In this document: positions 1 through 4,446 of the stretch, piece after piece
Position numbering within the stretch: the first letter of the stretch is position 1
How the letters are laid out: each line of letters starts with the position of its first letter
DNA from: Pelobacter sp. UBA6812
Lineage (GTDB): Bacteria > Desulfobacterota > Desulfuromonadia > Desulfuromonadales > Syntrophotaleaceae
DNA: 6,405 nt
Assembly: GCA_002452265.1 (NCBI GenBank)
Contig: DKEW01000085.1
Span: 1-6,405, forward strand
Direction: 5' to 3'
Translations under genes and position numbers: made by a program
The notes under the pieces: model-generated
Seen by the model: only the letters and a program-made list of their open reading frames with translations
Databases searched by the model: none
Told to the model about the DNA's origin: nothing

Positions 1-257
1 ATTATGTCATAGCGGGCATGGGCAAGGGCATGGCCAAAGTTAGCAACAGGCCCCCGAGGACGGCCAGTGCGCTCCAAGATCCTGATGCGATGATCTGCAA
101 AGGCTCGTATGATAGCCAGCGTTTCATCGCGGGAACCATCATCTGAAACCACAACTTCATCATCATCCTGCAACTGGTACAGGATAGAGCGGAGCTGATC
201 CGCAACAAAACGCGCACCATTGTAGGTTGCCATACAGACCGAAACCGGTTGGCGCAT
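1..257 (-). CDS. Family-2 glycosyltransferase, N-terminal part (3' end beyond the window)
   Basis: Translating the minus strand from the ATG at 257-255 gives about 85 residues opening MRQPVSVCMATYNGARFVAD, followed by a VVVSDDGSRDETL segment (residues 35-47). These are the nucleotide-sugar-binding start of a GT-A fold family-2 transferase: the CMATYNG strand at 8-14 and the DDGS pair at D39/D40. Such enzymes move an activated sugar onto a growing polysaccharide at the cytoplasmic face of the membrane. The rest of the catalytic domain lies left of base 1, so donor and acceptor cannot be judged. The start is supported by GGAG (266-269) 8 nt upstream and by a TAATG junction with the preceding glycosyltransferase, whose TAA shares one base with this ATG. 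This implies translational coupling in one operon. Confidence 0.85.
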   Translation of the reverse strand, partial: MRQPVSVCMATYNGARFVADQLRSILYQLQDDDEVVVSDDGSRDETLAIIRAFADHRIRILERTGRPRGPVANFGHALAHARYDI

Positions 258-1213
258 TACAGCAGCTCCGTATGATCCAATTTAGGCAAACTATGGCGAA
301 GAAAGCAGGCCTTACCTCCACACCCACGCACACCATCTGTAATCCCGTGCGCAATCATCTTCAAGCGTTCCCATCGCCGTGGCAACAGCATCACACCAGC
401 AACCAGCAGATACAGCAATGTCAACAGCTCTTGCAGCCGCCGCACAACCGGAATATATGGCCGGGATAAGAGCAATATCCTGTTGCGAATCATATAGTAA
501 GATCGAAAGGGACTGTGGCTCGGGAGATACCGCCAACGCCCACACCAGTACTTGACGGCCCCGCTTCCCAGTTGATGGTACAGCCGCGCCGCCGGCAGCC
601 CATAGGACTGATAGCCCATACTTGCAGCTCTCAGACACCATTCGGTATCAACAAGATCAATAAACAGCTCCTCGTCCATAGGGCCGATCCGACCATAAAT
701 TTCAAGATCAATAAACGATCCCGACGATAACAACCGATCAACAGGGCAGACTAGCTCGTTTTCTGCAAAGTGCGTCGGCACATCGCACGCAAATGGTGTG
801 ATACGCCCGGTTTTCTGGTCAATAATGACTGGCCCGATCGCTGCAACAGATCGACCTTGTGCCCTGAGCCGCATATAAGCAGCAAACAGGCGGGACACCA
901 TGCCATCACTCGGTAGACTATCCTGGTCGAGGAGGAGCACATAACGCGCTCCCGCTTGACCAGCAGCATCAATACCGCGGTTTATTGCCGTTGCTATACC
1001 GATATTAGAACCAGACTCAATCAGGATGAAAGGAATTGCACTATCGCCAATGGGAAGGTTTAAGGTAGGACCATTATTTACAATTATCGTATTGCCAACT
1101 TGATGTGAAAGCGCCTGCAACTGCTGCCGCAGATGGTCAACATCAGGGTAATAACTGACGATGACGGCAGCAACACTGCCTGCAAACACCTCCTGCGCCC
1201 CATCTCCGATCAA
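257..1213 (-). CDS. Rhamnosyltransferase-like family-2 glycosyltransferase
   Basis: A 318-residue protein with the layout of RfbF/WcaA-type rhamnosyltransferases. It has an AAVIVSYYPD first strand (15-24), an IIVNNGP turn (43-49), SNIGIATAINRGI (69-81), the DxD-type metal site LLLDQDS (D96/D98), LLSSGSFIDL (161-170), and an acidic FIDLVDTEWCLRA block (184-196) that should supply the catalytic base. A hydrophobic stretch near 260-278 may lie on or in the membrane, and an ITDGVRG tail follows. In the family these enzymes add rhamnose or a similar sugar to lipid-linked O-antigen or exopolysaccharide precursors; the actual sugar is not readable here. The start is TTG, chosen because AGGAG (1220-1224) lies 6 nt upstream and an in-frame TAG sits two codons upstream. 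It is the first gene of a two-gene operon with the next glycosyltransferase (TAATG overlap). I see no convincing promoter upstream. Confidence 0.88.
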   Translation of the reverse strand: MIGDGAQEVFAGSVAAVIVSYYPDVDHLRQQLQALSHQVGNTIIVNNGPTLNLPIGDSAIPFILIESGSNIGIATAINRGIDAAGQAGARYVLLLDQDSLPSDGMVSRLFAAYMRLRAQGRSVAAIGPVIIDQKTGRITPFACDVPTHFAENELVCPVDRLLSSGSFIDLEIYGRIGPMDEELFIDLVDTEWCLRAASMGYQSYGLPAARLYHQLGSGAVKYWCGRWRYLPSHSPFRSYYMIRNRILLLSRPYIPVVRRLQELLTLLYLLVAGVMLLPRRWERLKMIAHGITDGVRGCGGKACFLRHSLPKLDHTELL

Positions 1214-1219
1214 TCGCTA

Positions 1220-1224
1220 CTCCT
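1220..1224 (-). promoter_or_regulatory. Shine-Dalgarno site fixing a TTG start
   Basis: AGGAG on the minus strand lies 6 nt before the TTG at 1213-1211. An internal GTG at codon 9 also follows a GGAG, but with no spacer, so the TTG is the better start for the rhamnosyltransferase-like gene. Confidence 0.7.
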
Positions 1225-1264
1225 GACTCCCATACTGTTCGACTCCCAAAGGCCAAGAGCAACT

Positions 1265-1354
1265 CTATATTACCATCCCCGTAAGCACAAGTTGTTCACC
1301 ATCCCCAGACAACCGGTAACGACGCCGACTTGAACGACAGCTGGTTACTGATTG
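1265..1354 (-). pseudogene. C-terminal remnant of a WGR-like gene
   Basis: On the minus strand this stretch keeps the reading frame of the last 22 or so codons of the WGR-like gene at 2229-2531. It reads the basic SRRRYRLSGDGEQLVLTG tail and then ends in M-V-I-stop instead of V-M-A-stop. Upstream of 1341 the similarity ends, and an in-frame TGA at 1357-1355 closes the frame without a start codon. It is therefore a 3' fragment of a second copy, not a gene. The single base change from the intact copy suggests a recent duplication or recombination. It lies just upstream of the glycosyltransferase operon and bounds the toxin-antitoxin cassette on the left. Confidence 0.7.
1277..1341. repeat. 65-bp direct repeat, left copy
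   Basis: Bases 1277-1341 match 2241-2305 at 64 of 65 positions; the only difference is T1292 against C2256. The two copies are 964 bp apart in the same orientation. Left of the match the copies differ by a 3-nt indel. Right of it, this copy continues with CTGGTT, also found after a 9-nt gap in the other copy within a GGCTGG/GGCTGG tandem. That would fit a small slippage deletion. Confidence 0.92.
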
Positions 1355-1539
1355 TCAAAGAGGAGCCAGGGAAAATCCGTGGGAGTGGTGCGCCCGGATT
1401 CCGGATAAAGGTGACAAAAATGCTCGAGGGGACTGGGGATTACTGTCTCCTGATACAAATTCCACCTCAGATACTCAACGAACTGCAAAGCTCAAGACTT
1501 TTGCAAGAGGCTCTATTGAAATATATTTATGCGGCCTAA
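1330..1539 (+). CDS. Weak small hypothetical ORF, possibly a remnant
   Basis: An open frame of 69 codons begins at a TTG inside the left repeat copy. A better start may be the ATG at 1420, which has AGGTG 6 nt upstream and would give a 39-residue peptide beginning MLEGTGDYCLLIQIPPQIL. I do not recognise the sequence. It is mildly amphipathic, with a helical-looking C-terminus (ILNELQSSRLLQEALLKYIY). Its TAA overlaps tail-to-tail with the TAG of the antitoxin gene on the other strand. The stretch 1342-1535 holds no other gene. The frame could be the C-terminal piece of a gene cut by the recombination that made the repeat, a genuine small gene, or chance. Confidence 0.3.
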   Translation: MNDSWLLIVKEEPGKIRGSGAPGFRIKVTKMLEGTGDYCLLIQIPPQILNELQSSRLLQEALLKYIYAA

Positions 1540-1778
1540 GGCTCAATACGGTCAAGCGGCTCTGGTTCTACAGGCGGCACCTTCGAAAGCTCCAGCAAAA
1601 ATGTTTCCCTGGAACCTCTCCGGGCGCGTTCCTCAAGATAACATTCCGTAGTTAGTGCCGACAATTTCTCTGCTACGGCCGAGGCAATAAACTGATTCAG
1701 GGATATATGATCCTGCGTTGCAACATTTTTTGCCATCTGATGCAGTGAATCCGGCAATCTTACGTTAATTGCAGTCAT
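1536..1778 (-). CDS. Ribbon-helix-helix (HicB-like) antitoxin
   Basis: An 80-residue protein whose first 42 residues have the ribbon-helix-helix pattern: the strand AINVRLP (3-9), helix SLHQMAKNVATQ (11-22), turn HISLNQF (24-30), and helix IASAVAEKLSAL (31-42). This fold dimerises and binds operator DNA. The tail (47-80) is charged, then rich in proline and glutamate (VPPVEPEPLDRIEP); in such antitoxins the tail commonly wraps the toxin. It is the second gene of a pair: its ATG overlaps the toxin stop as ATGA, and AGGAG (1786-1790) lies 7 nt upstream inside the toxin gene. Toxin first and antitoxin second is the reverse of usual VapBC order. The expected role is neutralising the PIN toxin and repressing the shared promoter; pairing is inferred from context. 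Confidence 0.78.
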   Translation of the reverse strand: MTAINVRLPDSLHQMAKNVATQDHISLNQFIASAVAEKLSALTTECYLEERARRGSRETFLLELSKVPPVEPEPLDRIEP

Positions 1779-2182
1779 TGCAATTCTCCTATCTTCTTCA
1801 AGAAATCCCTCGGCGTCATTACCTCAACCCCAAAAAGAGACGCCTTCCTGAAATCCCTGGTATTCCACGTAACGATGATAGCACCACATTTTACAGCCAA
1901 CTCAAGGATGAAGTCGTCATCCGGATCCTTCAGAACCGGTCGCCACAAATAGAAAATCCTATGTCTGTTACTGATTCCGCAGAGGTAGTCTACCACTGCG
2001 GGGGCATCAACAGACGGCACGTTACGCCTCAATACTTCTTCATATTCGGCAACAAGCGGCGTTGAGACATTTAGCTGAAACTTACCGCTCTCAACAAGGG
2101 CGAGCAGACGATACGATACTCCAAGTGATGATCTGAAAGCGGTCACAAGGACGTTGGTGTCGAGAATTATCTGAAGCATCAT
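1775..2182 (-). CDS. PIN-domain toxin of a toxin-antitoxin pair
   Basis: A 135-residue PIN-fold protein resembling the 'putative toxin-antitoxin system toxin component, PIN family' (COG1569) type. The acidic metal-binding set is intact: D8 in IILDTNVLVTAF, E46 in LVAEYEEVL, D90 in DPDDDFILELA and D110 in TWNTRDF. A full catalytic set predicts an active Mg2+/Mn2+-dependent ribonuclease, likely blocking growth by cleaving RNA when free of antitoxin. Two tandem ATGs (2182 and 2179) can start the protein and no Shine-Dalgarno site precedes them. Instead a near-consensus promoter ends 6 nt before the first ATG, so the message is probably leaderless. The gene overlaps the antitoxin by 4 nt. The RNA target is unknown. 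Confidence 0.82.
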   Translation of the reverse strand: MMLQIILDTNVLVTAFRSSLGVSYRLLALVESGKFQLNVSTPLVAEYEEVLRRNVPSVDAPAVVDYLCGISNRHRIFYLWRPVLKDPDDDFILELAVKCGAIIVTWNTRDFRKASLFGVEVMTPRDFLKKIGELQ

Positions 2183-2188
2183 TATAGT

Positions 2189-2216
2189 ATTATATATGGT
2201 ACCAAAACAATGTCAA
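2189..2216 (-). promoter_or_regulatory. Near-consensus promoter of the PIN toxin operon
   Basis: On the minus strand a perfect TTGACA (2216-2211) is followed after 16 nt by a perfect TATAAT (2194-2189). Counting six bases of discriminator, the predicted first transcribed base is 2182, the A of the toxin ATG. A second TATAAT occurs at 2186-2181 but runs into the start codon and would begin transcription inside the gene. The AT-rich -10 area, with repeated ATTATA, is a plausible operator for the RHH antitoxin. Confidence 0.75.
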
Positions 2217-2228
2217 TCCGAGGAACGC

Positions 2229-2531
2229 TCACGCCATCACCCCCGTAAGCACAAGCTGTTCACCATCCCCAGACAACCGGTAACGACGCCGACTTGAACG
2301 ACAGCGGCTGGGGCTGGTTTTAGCCGTCAGAATCCTCTCAAACTTTTCCTGAGCAGCTACCAAAGTGGGGCGAAAATAACTTTCGAAGTGTTTTCGATCA
2401 AGGGCGCCCCCCCAGACGGTTTCCACCACATACCCCTCAGCGAGTTGACGCAGACGAATGGCATACCGAGCAGACCTTGGGGAAGCCTGGTCTTCCAATT
2501 CTACATTTCTGATCACACGAGACTCTTCCAT
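2229..2531 (-). CDS. Small WGR-like domain protein
   Basis: A 100-residue protein whose centre matches the WGR domain layout: a strand RYAIRLRQLAEGYVVETVWGG (22-42), then KHFESYFRPTLVAAQEKFERILTAKTS (47-73), corresponding to the family's F..A...F..I...K pattern. The defining W-G-R is here W40-G41-G42, so the arginine is lost. WGR domains are proposed to bind nucleic acid, as in PARP enzymes and MolR-type proteins; stand-alone small versions occur on plasmids with unknown function. The tail is very basic (CRSSRRRYR, about 77-85), which would suit nucleic acid contact. The start has GGAG 5 nt upstream. It is divergent from the first repA and upstream of the toxin-antitoxin pair. Its last 22 codons form the right copy of the 65-bp repeat. 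The family call is moderate. Confidence 0.62.
   Translation of the reverse strand: MEESRVIRNVELEDQASPRSARYAIRLRQLAEGYVVETVWGGALDRKHFESYFRPTLVAAQEKFERILTAKTSPSRCRSSRRRYRLSGDGEQLVLTGVMA
2241..2305. repeat. 65-bp direct repeat, right copy
   Basis: This is the partner of 1277-1341 (64/65 identical, same orientation). Here it is the natural 3' end of the intact WGR-like gene (codons 76-97), so this copy is likely ancestral. Recombination between the copies would excise about 964 bp containing the whole toxin-antitoxin cassette and leave one copy behind. Confidence 0.92.
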
Positions 2532-2570
2532 GGCGACTCCAATTTTTAGTATTTATTTTTTATTATATAT

Positions 2571-2590
2571 TATTAAATAATTATTTAATA
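2571..2590. repeat. 20-bp perfect AT palindrome in the divergent control region
   Basis: The arms TATTAAATAA and TTATTTAATA form a perfect palindrome centred at 2580/2581, with no G or C. It overlaps the predicted -10 of the WGR-like gene promoter. The right arm's TATTTAAT recurs at 2592-2599 as CTATTTAATG. It is a plausible repressor site or an easily melted element between the WGR-like gene and repA. Confidence 0.6.
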
Positions 2591-2613
2591 CTATTTAATG
2601 ACTAGTGGGTCAA
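2585..2613 (-). promoter_or_regulatory. Candidate promoter of the WGR-like gene
   Basis: On the minus strand TTGACC (2613-2608) is followed after 17 nt by TATTAA (2590-2585). Transcription would begin near 2578 and leave a leader of about 45 nt, rich in A and T, before the WGR-like ATG at 2531. The -10 lies inside the 20-bp palindrome, so a palindrome-binding protein would block it. Confidence 0.5.
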
Positions 2614-2724
2614 GTGCTTTTAGTTGCTTTTGCGTATAGGAACACCCCTTCCAAAAAATGACGGGATAAAGACGGGGCGCGAGCAAGGAGGGTGGCTATG
2701 TGACTGCGCAGAAACGCTAACGCC

Positions 2725-2752
2725 TTGCCGCCCCCACCCAATATGCTACAAT
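2725..2752 (+). promoter_or_regulatory. Candidate extended -10 promoter of the first repA
   Basis: TTGCCG (2725-2730) is followed by a 16-nt spacer and TACAAT (2747-2752). The -10 is preceded by TGC, giving an extended -10 element (TGnTACAAT). Predicted start is near 2759, about 21 nt before the repA ATG. The long spacer run of C bases is unusual. This placement also argues that the frame open upstream to 2624 is not part of repA. Confidence 0.55.
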
Positions 2753-2779
2753 CCGACAACTTGTCCAAGGGGATCCTCC

Positions 2780-3898
2780 ATGTCTAAAAACGACCCGCAG
2801 CTGTCGTTGCTCGACCAGGAAACTGAATCACGCATCATCGCTAACGCTCAACGTAAGCTGTTAGAACGGCAGCGACAAATTAGTGGGACTGAAACTACAT
2901 CTCAACTTCCCCTAAAAGAACTCTTCAATACTGTGGCAGATCCTGCCGCCCCTCCTTCCAAAACACGTCGCCAGAAAAAGGTGGCCGAAACAGTGGCCGA
3001 AGTGGCCATAAAGTCAGCCTGGGAAGAAGGAGAAGTGGGCTACCTCACCCCGATCTTCATCCAGTGCACCCTACCCCATTCAGCCCTTAAAAACGAAGAC
3101 GGCTCCGCCATCACCCGTTACTCCCGCACCAACGGCTCCAGCACCCTGTTTATTGAAACACCCGATGCCTATCCGCTGCCTGGCGGCGGTGAAGTGCATA
3201 TTGGCGGCGTCCCTTTTGGCACCATCCCTCGCATGGTTCTGTTGGATTTCGCCACAGCAGTCAAAAGTACTGGCGAACCGTATGTCAAAGTCGGGAAGGG
3301 AATTTCGCAGTATGTGCGGGATCACCTACAGATGAAGGTAACCGGCGGAAAGCGGGGATCGATTACGCAGGTTAAGGAGCAGCTGACTCGCCTGGCCCAT
3401 TCGACTTTTACCGTCCTCTACGCACCTTTAGAAGAGGACGGAAAGACGCGAACTAATGCAGCTAAGCGGGGCTATGCTTTTGAAAAGATCTCGATTGCCA
3501 AGAGAGGTGCTTTTTTTGAACCGGAATCCGGCGATTGGAAGTCGGTAATCGAGTTCTCGGAGGGATTTTACGAATTGCTGAAGGAAACGCCAGTGCCGCT
3601 TGATTTACGGGTGGTGCACGCCTTGCGTCAGAACCTGTTTGCACTGGATATCTACTGCTGGCTGGCTCACCGTCTCTTTTACCTTAAAAAGCCGACACGC
3701 ATTCCCTGGCTGGGATTGAAGGAACAGTTTGGCAGTAGTTATCTTGAAACTCGTGTTTTTCGTTTCCATTTTCGTAAAGCCTTAGCTAAAGCTCTCGAAT
3801 TTTATCGTGACGCCAAGGTGGAAGATACTCCCACTCATCTCATTCTGTACCCCTCACCGCCTGCCATTTCGGACAAGAAACTGCTTTCACCATATTGA
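2780..3898 (+). CDS. repA: RepA-family plasmid replication initiator, first copy
   Basis: A 372-residue protein of the plasmid-encoded RepA (RepA_C) family. The conserved core runs from about residue 88 (YLTPIFIQCTLPHS) through GGVPFGTIPRMVLLDFATA (142-160), TGGKRGSIT (188-196), PVPLDLRVVHALR (271-283) and the strongest block FALDIYCWLAHRLFYL (287-302), then IPWLGLKEQFG (308-318). The last region likely contains the winged-helix DNA-binding part. The first 85 residues are a charged, probably flexible extension (RKLLERQRQ; KTRRQKKVAE at 61-70) absent from the second RepA. In this family the protein binds origin iterons and starts replication. The ATG at 2780 was chosen because AGGGG lies 7 nt upstream and a promoter fits just before it; the frame stays open to 2624, but that extension overlaps the promoter. 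The iteron origin lies directly downstream. Confidence 0.85.
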   Translation: MSKNDPQLSLLDQETESRIIANAQRKLLERQRQISGTETTSQLPLKELFNTVADPAAPPSKTRRQKKVAETVAEVAIKSAWEEGEVGYLTPIFIQCTLPHSALKNEDGSAITRYSRTNGSSTLFIETPDAYPLPGGGEVHIGGVPFGTIPRMVLLDFATAVKSTGEPYVKVGKGISQYVRDHLQMKVTGGKRGSITQVKEQLTRLAHSTFTVLYAPLEEDGKTRTNAAKRGYAFEKISIAKRGAFFEPESGDWKSVIEFSEGFYELLKETPVPLDLRVVHALRQNLFALDIYCWLAHRLFYLKKPTRIPWLGLKEQFGSSYLETRVFRFHFRKALAKALEFYRDAKVEDTPTHLILYPSPPAISDKKLLSPY

Positions 3899-4096
3899 AT
3901 GTATGGCGTTAGCTGTACTGCGTATTTCATCTAATGTGCAAAGCGTCAGTAAATATGCGTAAGGTTTATAGTTTTTATTTGTTTGGTTTTCATCTCAATG
4001 CAGCTTTTGAATTTAAGTTTTTGTTGGTAGTGCTTGAGTTTCCCTCCCCCTGCCTCTTGGTAGTTTTCATGGTTTAAGTCCTGGTTTCCCCCGCTG

Positions 4097-4105
4097 TTTT
4101 CCACA
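4097..4105 (+). promoter_or_regulatory. DnaA-box-like 9-mer
   Basis: TTTTCCACA differs at one base from the DnaA box TTATCCACA. It lies to the left of the AT-rich repeats, while the iterons and two further DnaA-like sites lie to their right. Confidence 0.5.
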
Positions 4106-4119
4106 GAATGTTTCCTGTT

Positions 4120-4176
4120 TATAGGCTTAATAGTAGCTCACTATAGGTCTTAAAGGCTTTTTAAAGGCTATATAGG
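4120..4176. repeat. AT-rich short direct repeats, candidate DNA unwinding element
   Basis: TATAGG occurs at 4120-4125, 4142-4147 and 4171-4176; the first two are 22 bp apart, the same period as the iterons. TTAAAGGCT occurs at 4150-4158 and 4161-4169, 11 bp apart (about one helical turn). Short phased AT-rich repeats beside iterons are typical of the region melted at initiation. Confidence 0.5.
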
Positions 4177-4201
4177 GGGTTGATGTAACTGCTTGTATTT
4201 T

Positions 4202-4217
4202 TTAGTTGTTTATACGA
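4202..4217 (+). repeat. Degenerate fifth iteron in register
   Basis: GTTTATACG at 4208-4216 matches the iteron core GTTTATGCG at 8 of 9 positions and lies exactly 22 bp before the core of the first full iteron. The 5' part of the 16-mer does not match. It is either a decayed or a deliberately weak initiator site. Confidence 0.5.
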
Positions 4218-4223
4218 TGTCTC

Positions 4224-4305
4224 GCGACCGTTTATGCGTAACCTTGCGACCGTTTATGCGTGGAAGGGCGACCGTTTATGCGTAACCTTGCGACCGTTTA
4301 TGCGT
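4224..4305 (+). repeat. Iteron array: four identical 16-bp repeats at 22-bp period
   Basis: The unit GCGACCGTTTATGCGT occurs without mismatch at 4224-4239, 4246-4261, 4268-4283 and 4290-4305. Start-to-start spacing is exactly 22 bp, about two helical turns, so initiator monomers would sit on one face of the DNA. The 6-bp linkers alternate AACCTT, GGAAGG, AACCTT, and the last unit is followed by GGAAAA. The array is therefore also two 44-bp double units. These are expected binding sites for RepA and set copy number through initiator titration or handcuffing. Which RepA binds them is not visible. Confidence 0.93.
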
Positions 4306-4317
4306 GGAAAACGGCAG

Positions 4318-4338
4318 TTATCAACAGGTTTGTCAACA
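4318..4338 (+). promoter_or_regulatory. Two adjacent DnaA-box-like 9-mers
   Basis: TTATCAACA (4318-4326, one mismatch to TTATCCACA) and TTGTCAACA (4330-4338, two mismatches) are 12 bp apart. The first begins exactly 22 bp after the core of iteron 4, so it is in phase with the array. Bases 4319-4331 also match an IHF consensus (WATCAANNNNTTR) except the last base, so IHF binding is an alternative reading. Confidence 0.5.
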
Positions 4339-4380
4339 GATCTGGGGGTTAGATCTTCAGGATGCGAAAGCGAATCTTTT

Positions 4381-4414
4381 CTGACTATACACATTGCAAA
4401 TTGTGTGTAGTCAG
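4381..4414. repeat. 13-bp inverted repeat with 8-nt loop
   Basis: The arms CTGACTATACACA (4381-4393) and TGTGTGTAGTCAG (4402-4414) flank TTGCAAAT. As plus-strand RNA all 13 positions pair, one as G-U; as DNA one pair is mismatched. There is no T-run after the stem on either strand: plus continues GCTGGG, minus continues AAAAGATT. A simple intrinsic terminator is therefore unlikely. It lies 33 bp past the second repA stop, between that gene and the iterons. It may be a protein-binding or recombination site, or an RNA structure protecting or slowing transcription from either side. Confidence 0.75.
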
Positions 4415-4446
4415 GCTGGGCCGTTTTGGCGTATCTGAGTTTTTTG

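Larger units (their letters stand above)
3899..4446. other. Probable replication origin (oriV) between convergent repA genes
   Basis: This 548-bp stretch has no credible gene. From left to right it holds: a solitary iteron-like TATGCGTAA (3954-3962); a T-rich tract (about 3963-4030); a DnaA-box-like TTTTCCACA (4097-4105); an AT-rich region with direct repeats TATAGG (4120, 4142, 4171) and TTAAAGGCT (4150, 4161), a candidate unwinding element; four identical iterons (4224-4305); two more DnaA-like 9-mers (4318-4326, 4330-4338); two AGATCT palindromes (4338, 4351); and a 13-bp inverted repeat (4381-4414). Iterons next to DnaA boxes and an AT-rich repeat tract are the hallmark of theta-type iteron plasmids. 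The unusual point is position: downstream of both rep genes, where their transcription converges. I see no clear intrinsic terminator after either rep gene. Confidence 0.78.

Noticed and set aside
2..220. 72-codon minus-strand frame at the left edge
   Set aside because: It is another frame of the glycosyltransferase read from 257, which shows genuine GT2 motifs.
1214..1276. Promoter for the glycosyltransferase operon (TAATAT at 1267-1272 on the minus strand)
   Set aside because: No acceptable -35 lies 16-18 nt upstream, so I do not call it.
1769..2065. 98-codon plus-strand frame
   Set aside because: It is antisense to the PIN toxin, which has all four catalytic acids.
2624..2779. N-terminal extension of the first RepA by 52 codons from a TTG
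   Set aside because: The extension overlaps a good promoter, has no ribosome site, and its composition is unlike the rest; the ATG at 2780 has AGGGG 7 nt upstream.
4224..4305. CRISPR array
   Set aside because: Repeats are 16 bp with 6-bp alternating linkers; spacers are far too short and repeated. The pattern is an iteron array.
4381..4414. Xer/dif-type dimer resolution site
   Set aside because: The arm-spacer-arm size is roughly suitable, but the arms do not resemble known dif or cer arm sequences; kept only as one option for the inverted repeat.
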